A stretch of DNA of 64,000 nt. Origin: Psychrobacter sp. 4Bb. Lineage in GTDB: Bacteria; Pseudomonadota; Gammaproteobacteria; Pseudomonadales; Moraxellaceae. The DNA lies in assembly GCF_002836735.1 (NCBI RefSeq), contig NZ_PJAS01000072.1, forward strand, positions 1 through 64,000, given 5' to 3'. A program made the translations under genes and the position numbers. Positions 28,603-38,400 of the stretch are shown here, one piece after another (position 1 is the stretch's first letter; the number at the start of each line of letters is the position of its first letter). A model generated the notes under the pieces. That model was not told the DNA's origin and did not search any database. It worked only from the letters and a program-made list of their open reading frames with translations.

Positions 28603-29739
28603 TTATATAAACTGACGAATACCTGCCACACTGATACCGCCATACTGCAATGCTTGATTGAACATAGCAGGCTTCAGACCACCTAACCCAATGACAGGCA
28701 TATCAGCTAACTCTGCTAACTCTGACCATGCTTCCCATCCAAGCGGTGTGTCATCAGGATGCGTTTGGGTAGCGAGCACAGGTGATACGAAAGCACCAAT
28801 CACGGGTGGTAATGCATTCTCTATGCGCATGCTGGCAAGTTGATTGGCTGCCGTTATGCTCGCAATGTCATGGCAGCTGACGATAAGCGGATGGTCTTTA
28901 GATAACGACTGCGTGAGAGCTGTAGAACTGCCTACATCATTGAAACACTGCATCAGTGTCGAGTGTGTCAAATGCTTGGCAACTATTCGCTGGCTAATCT
29001 CTGTCTCATTAGCGGTTAATGAGCCTTGCTCATTCAAAGGCTGCTCATTATCATTAGGTAAAATCGCTAAAATATCTGGACGTGCCGTTATCAGTTGTTC
29101 AGTAAGGTGCTTAGAATTTACGTCCTTCAAGCGGATATATACCCACGACTCTAATGCTAGATTTTCTTGGTGATACTGTAGCCATGCCGCGGCTGCATCA
29201 GTGTGTGTGCCAAAATGTGCCAAAGGATAAGTAATCGCTATCTTCGATGAGAGTTTCAACCATTCAAGGATTGTCTTATTAGCAGCGGGCAGATGATACG
29301 CTCCTGCCAAAAGCTGTGATTTGCTTACCCAAGTTAATGCCTGCCCTTCTAAACCCTGCTTACGATGTTTATGCTGCTCGTACTGCTCTGCTGTCAGCTC
29401 AATCTTATAAACCTGTAAGCTGACCTGCTTGTCGCCATAATCATGATGCAAACGCCCAAGCTTAACGATAGTATTATCATCAAGTAAGATACCTGTCTCT
29501 TCAGCCACTTCTCTTATCAACGCCTGCGCTGCTGACTCATCTGCTTCTATCTTTCCCCCGACAAACTCATAACGATTTCCTTGATGCTGAGTAGCATCTC
29601 GAAACCCAAGTAAATACTGATCTTTATAATGAATGACAGCCACTGCAACATTTACAATGCTAGGTTTGTTAGTTTTCGCCTTACCATCTGTCTTACTTTC
29701 CGGCTTGGTCTCTGATTGTTGATTTGACCCGTTCAACAT
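28603..29739 (-). CDS. Nudix hydrolase fused to TMP-synthase-like domain
   Basis: A 378-residue two-domain protein. The N-terminal domain is MutT-like, with a complete Nudix box GGKIEADESAAQALIREVAE beginning at residue 61 and continuing ETGI; MutT enzymes hydrolyse 8-oxo-dGTP and prevent A:T to C:G changes. The C-terminal domain (about 155-378) resembles thiamine-phosphate synthase: VSCHDIASI, IGAFVSPVLAT and PVIGLGGL follow the ThiE/TenI barrel. This MutT-ThiE fusion is known in pseudomonads and relatives and is not proof of thiamine synthesis. AAAGGA precedes the ATG. It is divergent from hemP. Confidence 0.9.
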   Translation of the reverse strand: MLNGSNQQSETKPESKTDGKAKTNKPSIVNVAVAVIHYKDQYLLGFRDATQHQGNRYEFVGGKIEADESAAQALIREVAEETGILLDDNTIVKLGRLHHDYGDKQVSLQVYKIELTAEQYEQHKHRKQGLEGQALTWVSKSQLLAGAYHLPAANKTILEWLKLSSKIAITYPLAHFGTHTDAAAAWLQYHQENLALESWVYIRLKDVNSKHLTEQLITARPDILAILPNDNEQPLNEQGSLTANETEISQRIVAKHLTHSTLMQCFNDVGSSTALTQSLSKDHPLIVSCHDIASITAANQLASMRIENALPPVIGAFVSPVLATQTHPDDTPLGWEAWSELAELADMPVIGLGGLKPAMFNQALQYGGISVAGIRQFI

Positions 29740-29880
29740 ACTTATATCCTTTATTTCGGTATTTACCTTGATTATTTTTGATAATTTAATAGTTTTTATA
29801 GGCTAGATGATTTATTTGGATTTAGCACTTAACTCATTAATTTATTTAAATAAAATGCTTAATCGAGATAGTTTATAACA

Positions 29881-29900
29881 GTAAACTTAGATAAGTTTAC
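29881..29900. promoter_or_regulatory. Perfect 20-bp palindrome between mutT-like gene and hemP
   Basis: GTAAACTT and AAGTTTAC flank AGAT. It lies between two divergent genes, about 50 bases before the hemP -35 region, so an operator is plausible; the binding protein is unknown. Confidence 0.45.
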
Positions 29901-29931
29901 ATAATAACTGCATTTTATTTTATCAATTGCC

Positions 29932-29967
29932 TTGCAAATTTATCAAATCTAAATGATAATTATTATC
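29932..29967 (+). promoter_or_regulatory. hemP promoter overlapped by a Fur box
   Basis: TTGCAA (29932-29937), a 17-base spacer and GATAAT (29955-29960) form a promoter. GATAAT-T-ATTATC (29955-29967) is a perfect 6-1-6 Fur core covering the -10; aligned to the 19-base consensus, 15 positions match. Iron-loaded Fur should repress hemP. Confidence 0.8.
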
Positions 29968-30031
29968 GTTAAAAACAATTACGCTATGGTTAGCCAATTT
30001 ATAAGCCACTTTTTTTCAAAAGGAATTTACT

Positions 30032-30196
30032 ATGAGCATGGTCATCTCTCGTTATTTAAACTGTCGTGAAAACCGTTTACCTACTTTGCAATCACAACAT
30101 CTATTTGCACTGACTAAAGAGGTACGTATCGAGCATGAAGGCGAAGAGTATCGACTACGCCTAACTCGCAACAATCGCTTGATTCTAACCAAGTAA
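30032..30196 (+). CDS. hemP: Hemin uptake protein HemP
   Basis: A 54-residue protein of the HemP family, small proteins tied to hemin uptake or its regulation and usually Fur-controlled. The C-terminal half carries the family pattern: I-E-H-E-G-E-E-Y-R-L-R-L-T and N-R-L-I-L-T-K at the end. AAAAGGA lies 8 bases before the ATG. It stands alone between a Fur-box promoter and a strong terminator; no hemin receptor or ABC transporter gene is next to it. Confidence 0.9.
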   Translation: MSMVISRYLNCRENRLPTLQSQHLFALTKEVRIEHEGEEYRLRLTRNNRLILTK

Positions 30197-30229
30197 CGTC
30201 TATTTCAGTGACACCTTTTTCAATACTTC

Positions 30230-30267
30230 TATAAAAAAACGCCTTCATTATGAGGCGTTTTTTTATA
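30230..30267. terminator. Bidirectional terminator between hemP and tamB
   Basis: TATAAAAAAACGCCT (30230-30244) pairs perfectly with 30253-30267 around 8 bases. Runs of A and T on both sides let it serve both convergent genes. Confidence 0.93.
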
Positions 30268-30347
30268 GGTCATATAGTTTAAAAATCACTTTAGAAACTA
30301 ACTCGATCAACTTTAATCAAAAAGCAGTTGTCCTCTGAATACACGAT

Positions 30348-33300
30348 TTAGAACTGCCAACTATAGACCACATCCACTGCATTTTCCGCTGCTGAGCTTG
30401 CTTCTACATAGATACGGCGTGTCAATTGATAACGAACAGAAAGACTGTTTTGCGCATTGAAAACACCTACGCCATAGCGAATGTATAAATCAGGCGTTAC
30501 ATAACCTGTGACGTTGACACTGGTGTCCTCGCTACTACCTGAGGCATCGACTGTTAGGCTCTGCAAACCGAAAGCTTGCCCGATTTGATTGGTCAGGCTA
30601 CGAGTGCCACTCAGACCGAAGCTCAGTCCAGCGGCAGCCAGATTATTGGTCACTTGCGATTTAAACCCTTGCTCACTGATTTGTGTGGCGCTCTTATTAT
30701 CGATGCGACCTGTCACCAACGCGTTCATGGCTTGTTGCTGGGTCAGTCCTGCATTGTTAAAGACGATAATATTGGGGCTTTCAGTCGTCCCTTGGACACG
30801 CAGACCAACTGTTTTGCCATTAATCGTTTTGGCCGCTTCAATACTCAAGCTCGGTTTCATCACGTCACCATTGAAACGAACTTGACCATAATTCAGCTCT
30901 AGGCTTTGTCCAAAGGCATTGATATTGGTACGGCGTGAGACCTGCACAACACCTCTGGCACGCATGATACCTGTACCATTCTGAGTCACATTAATCGCAC
31001 CTGCCAATGGAATGACGGCGCCAAAACCACGGAAGTTGATATCATCGCCCAAATCAACACCGATATCAGCATTGATTGACCAAGGTTTTGAGATAGCCAG
31101 TACTTCATCGATATTACCAATCAAACGACGATCTAGTACGACTGCATCTTCGGTTTGAGTGATGATATCTTCGCTGGCTTCAGGCGGACGAATGGTCGCA
31201 GACGGCACACTAATCGCTCCTTTTATATCAACATAACGGTCGCCTGGGCGCACGATAATATCAATATCAGGATCAATCTCAGCGACCAGTAATGGCGGCT
31301 GGGTAATGACTAGGCCTTCACCGACGACACTCAGCTTGGCTTGCAGTTTTTGTTGCCAGTTGACTGTTCCTGACAATTCGCCTTCACCTGTACCACTATT
31401 GAATGTACCATCAATGGTCGCTTGCGTGCCGCGTATTTTGGCTGTCGCATTTACTTTGGACAGATTTACTGGCAAATCAAGCATGGCTATACGGCCGTCA
31501 GAAAGCTTTACGTCACCATAGAACTGCGGTTTGGTTAAGGTACCACCTAGACCACCCGCCATTGTGACGTTACCTCTTAGGACGCGCATACCAGGGAAGA
31601 AAGGCTTAAATATCGCAAGATCAAGCTCGTTCAGTACCAATGCACCGGAGATTGGTTTAGGGTCTTTATAAGGATCGACGATCACCTCAGCATAGCCACG
31701 CGCCCCGCGTCCAGTATTGATATCGGTGCGCAGCTTGATGCCCTCAGGCACAGACAGAGCAATGAGAGAGACACGTTTGTATGGCAAAGTCATTGATGTG
31801 CTCTCGCCATCTTGAACAAGGCCAATCTTGCCGTTATCTGAATATAGCGTGGTATTGATAGTTGGCGGACGACCACGTTGCCATCCAACGATTGCTTTAC
31901 CATTAATCTTGCCATTCCAGTCAATATCTTCTGGCAAGAACACTGAGAATAACGACGTATCTAAATTCTGCAACGCTACATTAACTTCACCCTGGTCCGG
32001 CGATGCTACTAGTTTTTCACGTAGACAAAGCTTGCCAGTTTGATCCGTGGCCTGCCAACAATGAGCAGCAAGCTGTACTTTTAGATCACGGTTCTCACCA
32101 CCTTGATTGTAAGGTAAATTCACAATCAGCTGTGCAGGTTGCAATTGATTCAAAGTCGCATATTTAGATTTGATTCGGCCTTTTCCAATGACACCTGACC
32201 AGCTTAGCCTGTCTCGATCAAAACCACCTTTTAGCCTAGCACCGACATCGAGTTGCTTATTGGCCACATTGAGATCGACCACATGGGATTTTTCGGTACC
32301 ATTAAAGGACACTTTGACACTATCGAAACTCTGACCAGCAGCATCTAGGCCTTCAGCCGTCACGATTAACTGACTTGGGCTATTGGCTAAGTTGACCAAC
32401 TTGCCGCGTACACGGCCTTGACGCAATATAAAGCCAGGTAGCGCGAGTCGCTCACCGACCAAGTCAATATAAATAGTAGGCAGTGCTTGACCAGTTGGTT
32501 GAGACAGCGTGGCACCGCCAGTAACTTTGCCAGCCAGTTGGCTAGACAGCTGATCTAGACTGGTAATATTAATTTTGGTTTGTAACTGTTTGGCATTGCC
32601 GTTAGCCGTGACATAGTTGTCACCCCAACGCAGCACCAGATTATTAGCATTTAGGCTATCGATCAAAGCATTCACTTGCTTATATTGTGCTTGGGCATCT
32701 TGGGTCTGAAGCTGTTTAAAATAACTTGTTAAATCTTTAGGCAAACGCATTTTCGCTGATAGGCTGCCTTTGGCACTCAGTTGCTGCCCTTTTAGCATGC
32801 CATTTAGATTAACTTGTTTAATATTGACAATCTGCTGCGTGTCACTCCAGCGGCCATCTGTATCAATCGTACCAGTGATAAGGCTTGGGGTATCTTTTAG
32901 GAAGTAGCCAATGTTAAAACGATCCATCACTGCGTTGATATCCCATGCAACGCCTTGACGCACATCAACGGTTCCGCTGGCATCAATACTACCTGCCGCA
33001 CCCACATGACGGAAACGATTGATACGGATCAACTGACTGTCACCACTGGCTTCTATGTTCAGCTTACCTGCTGGCAATTGCTCGGCATCTAATATGCCGT
33101 TGAAATTTACGGCAAAACGCTGCAAGGTACCTGCTGTGTTTTTGCTGTTTTTTGGCGCATTTTGCCACTCGCCACTGGTTTTTAGATCGCCTGTGATTAT
33201 CGCTGGATTATTGGGTAGAAAATAACCCAAGTTGAACTGGTCAAAACGACCATCTATATTCCAGCCGATATTTTTACGTAAGTCGATGACCCCTTTCGCA

Positions 33301-35342
33301 TCAACTGCGCCCGCTTCACCCTTATAGTTCAGCTTACGAATACTGATCAGCTTTGGCGTACCCGCAGCATCAATAGACAGACGACCTTGTGGTACATCTG
33401 CCGTATCAATCCGACCATCAAAACGTGCATCAAATACTGACAGCTCACCACCTACGATATCGACACTGGCATCACCAGCACCGGTAATACCGATAGCACG
33501 ATCTGCTTGCGACGCATCGAGCTGCGCTTGCATATCGGTATTGTTTAAAGTAATCACATGACGCTGTCCGCTGACACCATTTTTAGTGATGTTTAGCAAT
33601 CGACCACGCGCACTTATACTACCTATTAAGCGCTCAAGTGGTAGATCGCTACGATATTTCTTAGGGAGTAGACCTTTAGTACTGGCATCAATTTGCCATG
33701 TCAGTGGACGCTGCTTGCTCGCCAACTGAATCTGTCCTGTGCCGGATAAGTCTCCTACGATGCCATTATAATTAAGACGATTGATATCTATGACATCACC
33801 AGCCTTACGTATACGTAGATCATAGTTGCCTTTGGGGGCAGCATTTAGCTCATTGATAACGGCATTGGCATCGACTGATAGAGTCGAACCACGAACGATG
33901 ACGTCCGCCTGACCACTAGGACTGTCGATATTGCCAATATTGGGTACGTTACGGCGGGTTAGGTTTTTCCAGTTAGCATCAATATACCAAGGCGCGACTT
34001 GCTTAGATTTGGCAGAGGTTTTACCACGGACCATATTGGCATTGATATGCTCACCATCGCGCTGACGCAAATCTGCATCAATCTGCGTGTTACCAGTAGG
34101 ATTCTGCTGCTGATAACGCAGTGACAGTCTACCGTTTAGATTTTGCGGGGCATAAGCTTTAAAGTCAGTATATTCGGCTGGAATAGCTTGGCGAATATCA
34201 AAGTTGCTACCCGTCGCACGCACCGTGGCTTCAAAACTGTCTTTCCAATCTAAAATACCTTGTAACGCCAAACGTCCCGCTGGCACGTCAGCATCTAGGC
34301 GATCTATACGTAGCTGACTGTTGGCAATAACGGCACGGCCTTGATAATGACCTGATGGAATGTCTTTGGCCGTCAATTCAGTATTGATACGTAATCGTAT
34401 CTCAGAGATGACACCAGAAGCTGTGGCTGTACCGCTTTGTAGGCGAATGTTTTGGCTGTCAGCGTAAGGGATAAGAATATCATCCCACTGTAGTTTTGCA
34501 TCAAACGGCGCACCCGCATCTAGCCCCTGTACTACAAAGTCGCCTTTCACATCGCTATCGTTATAACGACTACGTACTTTACCGACAGTACGTTTAAGCG
34601 TTCCCGTTGCAGATATATTTAACGGGTCGATATAGGCTTTTTCAAGAGCGCTGACATCCGCAATCGCACTCAAATCTAGTGGATAGTCGCCCTGTAGGTC
34701 GATCTCGCCTTGTAAGGCACTGATTTTTACGATATCAGCGTACTGCAAGACACCACGGTCAACGGTCACCGTACTACCTACCCACGTCAGGTCACGCGCC
34801 GTAATATCTTGAATAACGATAGGATCTTTGGTTACTTGCTTATAAGTGATTTTCTTAATTTTTGCTTGGTCAAAACGCAAATTTACTGGCAACTTTAAGG
34901 TTTTATAATCGAACGGTTCACCAGTAGGTGGTTTTTTATTGATAATTTCTATAGTCTGAATGTCTGCATCGCTTAAATGCACTTCTTTTGCAAATACTGC
35001 ACGCCAGCCTATTTTGACGTAGGCCTTATCTACTAATATCTCAAGATCTTCAGTCGCTTCAATATCGATATCAGTGACCCAAATACCATCGCGCAAGTTA
35101 CCGCGTCCATATTTGAAATCAATACCTGTTTCAACACTAATTTTTTCTAATATAAACTTCGTACCAGCGTCCGTACCAGCCGCATAAAAGAATATGGCAA
35201 ACATAATCGCCAGTACGATAAGCACCAATACCAGCAGTTTGAGCAGAAATGACAACGGATACCAACGCCTAACGGCACGGGCATCACGCTGTGCTGGATC
35301 TTCATCTGGAGCATTATTAGGCGGGGTATTTTCTGTCAGCAT
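30348..35342 (-). CDS. tamB: Translocation and assembly module protein TamB
   Basis: TamB is an inner-membrane-anchored periplasmic AsmA-like bridge that works with TamA in outer-membrane protein assembly and lipid transport. From the ATG at 35342 the protein has 1664 residues; a TTG three codons earlier is possible. One membrane helix (FLLKLLVLVLIVLAIMFAIFF) follows a basic RAVRRWYP stretch, then a long repetitive beta-helical body with recurring GRL/DGR and LDASGT-type phrases, and the conserved DUF490 C-terminal domain (about the last 330 residues) ending in VVYSWQF. It is larger than E. coli TamB by about 400 residues. tamA lies 102 bases upstream in the same direction. Confidence 0.95.
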   Translation of the reverse strand: MLTENTPPNNAPDEDPAQRDARAVRRWYPLSFLLKLLVLVLIVLAIMFAIFFYAAGTDAGTKFILEKISVETGIDFKYGRGNLRDGIWVTDIDIEATEDLEILVDKAYVKIGWRAVFAKEVHLSDADIQTIEIINKKPPTGEPFDYKTLKLPVNLRFDQAKIKKITYKQVTKDPIVIQDITARDLTWVGSTVTVDRGVLQYADIVKISALQGEIDLQGDYPLDLSAIADVSALEKAYIDPLNISATGTLKRTVGKVRSRYNDSDVKGDFVVQGLDAGAPFDAKLQWDDILIPYADSQNIRLQSGTATASGVISEIRLRINTELTAKDIPSGHYQGRAVIANSQLRIDRLDADVPAGRLALQGILDWKDSFEATVRATGSNFDIRQAIPAEYTDFKAYAPQNLNGRLSLRYQQQNPTGNTQIDADLRQRDGEHINANMVRGKTSAKSKQVAPWYIDANWKNLTRRNVPNIGNIDSPSGQADVIVRGSTLSVDANAVINELNAAPKGNYDLRIRKAGDVIDINRLNYNGIVGDLSGTGQIQLASKQRPLTWQIDASTKGLLPKKYRSDLPLERLIGSISARGRLLNITKNGVSGQRHVITLNNTDMQAQLDASQADRAIGITGAGDASVDIVGGELSVFDARFDGRIDTADVPQGRLSIDAAGTPKLISIRKLNYKGEAGAVDAKGVIDLRKNIGWNIDGRFDQFNLGYFLPNNPAIITGDLKTSGEWQNAPKNSKNTAGTLQRFAVNFNGILDAEQLPAGKLNIEASGDSQLIRINRFRHVGAAGSIDASGTVDVRQGVAWDINAVMDRFNIGYFLKDTPSLITGTIDTDGRWSDTQQIVNIKQVNLNGMLKGQQLSAKGSLSAKMRLPKDLTSYFKQLQTQDAQAQYKQVNALIDSLNANNLVLRWGDNYVTANGNAKQLQTKINITSLDQLSSQLAGKVTGGATLSQPTGQALPTIYIDLVGERLALPGFILRQGRVRGKLVNLANSPSQLIVTAEGLDAAGQSFDSVKVSFNGTEKSHVVDLNVANKQLDVGARLKGGFDRDRLSWSGVIGKGRIKSKYATLNQLQPAQLIVNLPYNQGGENRDLKVQLAAHCWQATDQTGKLCLREKLVASPDQGEVNVALQNLDTSLFSVFLPEDIDWNGKINGKAIVGWQRGRPPTINTTLYSDNGKIGLVQDGESTSMTLPYKRVSLIALSVPEGIKLRTDINTGRGARGYAEVIVDPYKDPKPISGALVLNELDLAIFKPFFPGMRVLRGNVTMAGGLGGTLTKPQFYGDVKLSDGRIAMLDLPVNLSKVNATAKIRGTQATIDGTFNSGTGEGELSGTVNWQQKLQAKLSVVGEGLVITQPPLLVAEIDPDIDIIVRPGDRYVDIKGAISVPSATIRPPEASEDIITQTEDAVVLDRRLIGNIDEVLAISKPWSINADIGVDLGDDINFRGFGAVIPLAGAINVTQNGTGIMRARGVVQVSRRTNINAFGQSLELNYGQVRFNGDVMKPSLSIEAAKTINGKTVGLRVQGTTESPNIIVFNNAGLTQQQAMNALVTGRIDNKSATQISEQGFKSQVTNNLAAAGLSFGLSGTRSLTNQIGQAFGLQSLTVDASGSSEDTSVNVTGYVTPDLYIRYGVGVFNAQNSLSVRYQLTRRIYVEASSAAENAVDVVYSWQF

Positions 35343-35444
35343 GACACTCAACTACGTTAAAAAATGAAGACCAGCAATCGGTACGATAAGTGATAATTAG
35401 AACATTTGGAACTACTAAAAATTTAGAGCTACTGCATTAAGCGT

Positions 35445-38400
35445 TTATAACGGTGACCCAATAAAGAAGTGCAGTCGTACTGGAATACTTTCCTCGGTCA
35501 CGCCAGCAGCCACATCGACACGCACCATTCCTACAGGCGACGCCCAACGGATACCGACACCAACGCCGACCTTTGTCTCAGTGTCAAAATCTTTGTCATA
35601 GGCATTACCGACATCTGTGAAGAATGCGCCACGGAAACCTGGTTTAAATTCATAGTTATACTCAGCACTACCGACCGCTAGTACCTGCCCACCCGTCAGA
35701 TAGCCCTTATCTAATGGTGACAAGCTCTCATAGTCATAACCGCGGATACTCTGATCGCCACCTGCAAAGAAACGCAATTTATAAGGCACATCGTAAAAAT
35801 CATCCGCCCAAATATAACCGGCATTGGCACTACCTAATACTTGATGCTTTTTGTCTTCGCCAAAGCTATAGATACCACTAACGCCTGCGCGAATAATCGC
35901 CATATCGGTATCACTGAATGCGCTATCAGTGCCAGCCTCGATTGAGTAGTACTGGCGCATACCTTGCGTTGGATTGGTAGCGTTATCAGTATCTGTTTTA
36001 TTCATACCATAGCCAAATAGCAGCGCGCGCTGTTTCGGATTTGAAGAGGTAAAGCGGATAGGCAGATCATCTAGTGCTGCTCCATCAACCCCCGTCTCAA
36101 GCTCATCCAAGCGGTAACGCACAGAGTAGCTACGGTTCCATCCAGTATCACTACGGATGTTACGTGCCAAAGCTGCCTTCAGCGTTGTGGTTGATAGATC
36201 AAAGTTACCTTCACCTTGGTCAATCACTTCCTCTTCATAAGTAAGACGTGCATCTAGCTTATCATTGAGCGGATGCTTCCATGGTCGACTGGCATACACA
36301 GCCACGTTTTTACTGATTCTCGATACTTCTGTTTCTGCACCTGCTTGATAGCCTTGGCGATTGAGCAAGTTATAGTCTATTTTTGCAGTGGCGCGAACGC
36401 CTGTATCTGTTCCATAACCCAGACCAACTTGAGCATCACGTGGTTTATCCGCGTATACAAACACATATAAAGGTACTTTTTTGCTTTCTGCAACGTCTTG
36501 CGGCGTTTTACGTCCTGCTAGCGTTGGCGGTACAAAGTTTTCATCAGCGATTAGACTCTTTTCATCAGGGAATATCTTTTGTGCAACATTACTGATTGAG
36601 TCACTGATTTTACCCAATAGGTTATCAGCCTCCTGATCTTTTTCATCAAGCACGCGATCATTCGGCAAGCGGCTTAATCGTTCTGCTTTTTGTCTGATGG
36701 CTTGCAGCTTATCAAGGGTGGCTTCATCAGCCTCAAAATCAATAGCAGCGATATCCGCTTCATTGACCGTTTCGCCACTGTTAGCACTCAGAGCATTATC
36801 GCTCTCTGCACCTATGTCGCTATTATCATTGACCGTATCTTCTTTACTAGCAGTCACATTTGAGGCGGCTGCACCATCATTGCTACTCAGATCTGCGACG
36901 CCATCATTGTCCACATTATTAATATCGTCATCTAATGTGCCGTTACCCTCGGTAGCAGCATTGTCAAACGCCAAGGTACCAGCTTCACTACTATCAGTTG
37001 GTGGTAGTATCGACTCGACGTTGACCGTATTAAAGTAACGAGTTGCCGATAGGTCATTACTGAACTTCGTGACTGCTGGACGATAAAACGGCTCACCCGG
37101 CGTAAAGCCATAGAGCTGTTGTAACAATGAAAGCTCTACTGGTAGCTTGTCGGGGTCTTGGGTCAGCGTATTGGTTTCTTTGTCGTAGGTAAAAAACACC
37201 ACATCGTCAAACTCGTAACGATCACCCGTGTTGTAAACCAACGAGACATCTGCTTTATTGTCCGGCAAGATGATATCAACAGATTTGTTCAGCCAGTACT
37301 GGTCAAAGTAGCCATAGGTATTGCTCAAGGACTCTAAAGCCGCTTTACTGCTCTTATAGACCCGGTGATTAAAAATATCACCTTCTTGCGGCGGCAAGTC
37401 TGCCTCAAGCGATGCAAACTCTTCCTGCTCACTGCCCTCACCGCGAATCTCAATAATACGGCTATCTACCAGTACCGGCTCGCCCAGCTCTTCAATCACA
37501 ACATTAACTGTGTCACGATCAGGTTGGGTCAGACGCAGCTCAACCTCGTAGTAACCAACGGCTTTAGCAGCATTCTGTGCTGTTTCGCGCAAACGTGGCA
37601 ATGCTGCAGTAAAGTCAATAACCGACTGAACGGAAGTATCATCTAGTGCTGCTTTGATGTTTTTCATTGGCTGAATATCATTATCAGCCTCAATCAGCTG
37701 AGCCTTACCATTAGGAGAGTCTTCAGCAGATACTTGCTCTAGATAAATAGCGGTTTCTACATTTGGCAAAGCTACCACGCCACCGTCATTAAAAAAGCGA
37801 TTGTAAAGACGCGTCACGATATTGCCTCTATTACGCGCGCGTGGCCGTGGTCTATTGGCTTGTTCGATACTTTGATCAACGGCCTGAGTATCATTCTGAT
37901 AATCTGGTAGATAGTCATTCGGATTGATAATATCTGTTGTCGTACCTTCTACATTGGCAGGCACATTCGTACCAGCTATCAGCTCATCACTACGATCATC
38001 AGTCGTCAGGCCATTTTCATTCTTAACAATAGCTTCATTACTAACGACATCTTCATTGCTAACAGCGCCACTCACCTCAATCGGACGTGACATCCCTTCA
38101 GCTGTACTCGCCTGCTCTTGCGTTGTTTCATTTCTACCCAACGTATCAAGATTGCTAGGCGCTGGCAAGTTTGTCGCATCTAGCTCTACATCGAGACCAA
38201 TTGGCGATGTTGTGTCATCTAACGTAGCGATTGGCGCATCAAAGTCACTGTCGTTATTGCTAATATTAATACTATTAATATCTTGAGCATTCTGCGCATC
38301 CATTGCCGCTAGCTCACGATCGATCTGCTCAGGGGTCATCATTTGATAACCCTGCTGCTGTATCTCGGTTGCTTGTTGCAGCAAGTCATCATTAGAAGCG

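Noticed and set aside
36273..38286. Several + strand open frames opposite tamA
   Set aside because: They are antisense reflections of low-complexity tamA codons, with no start signals and no family match.
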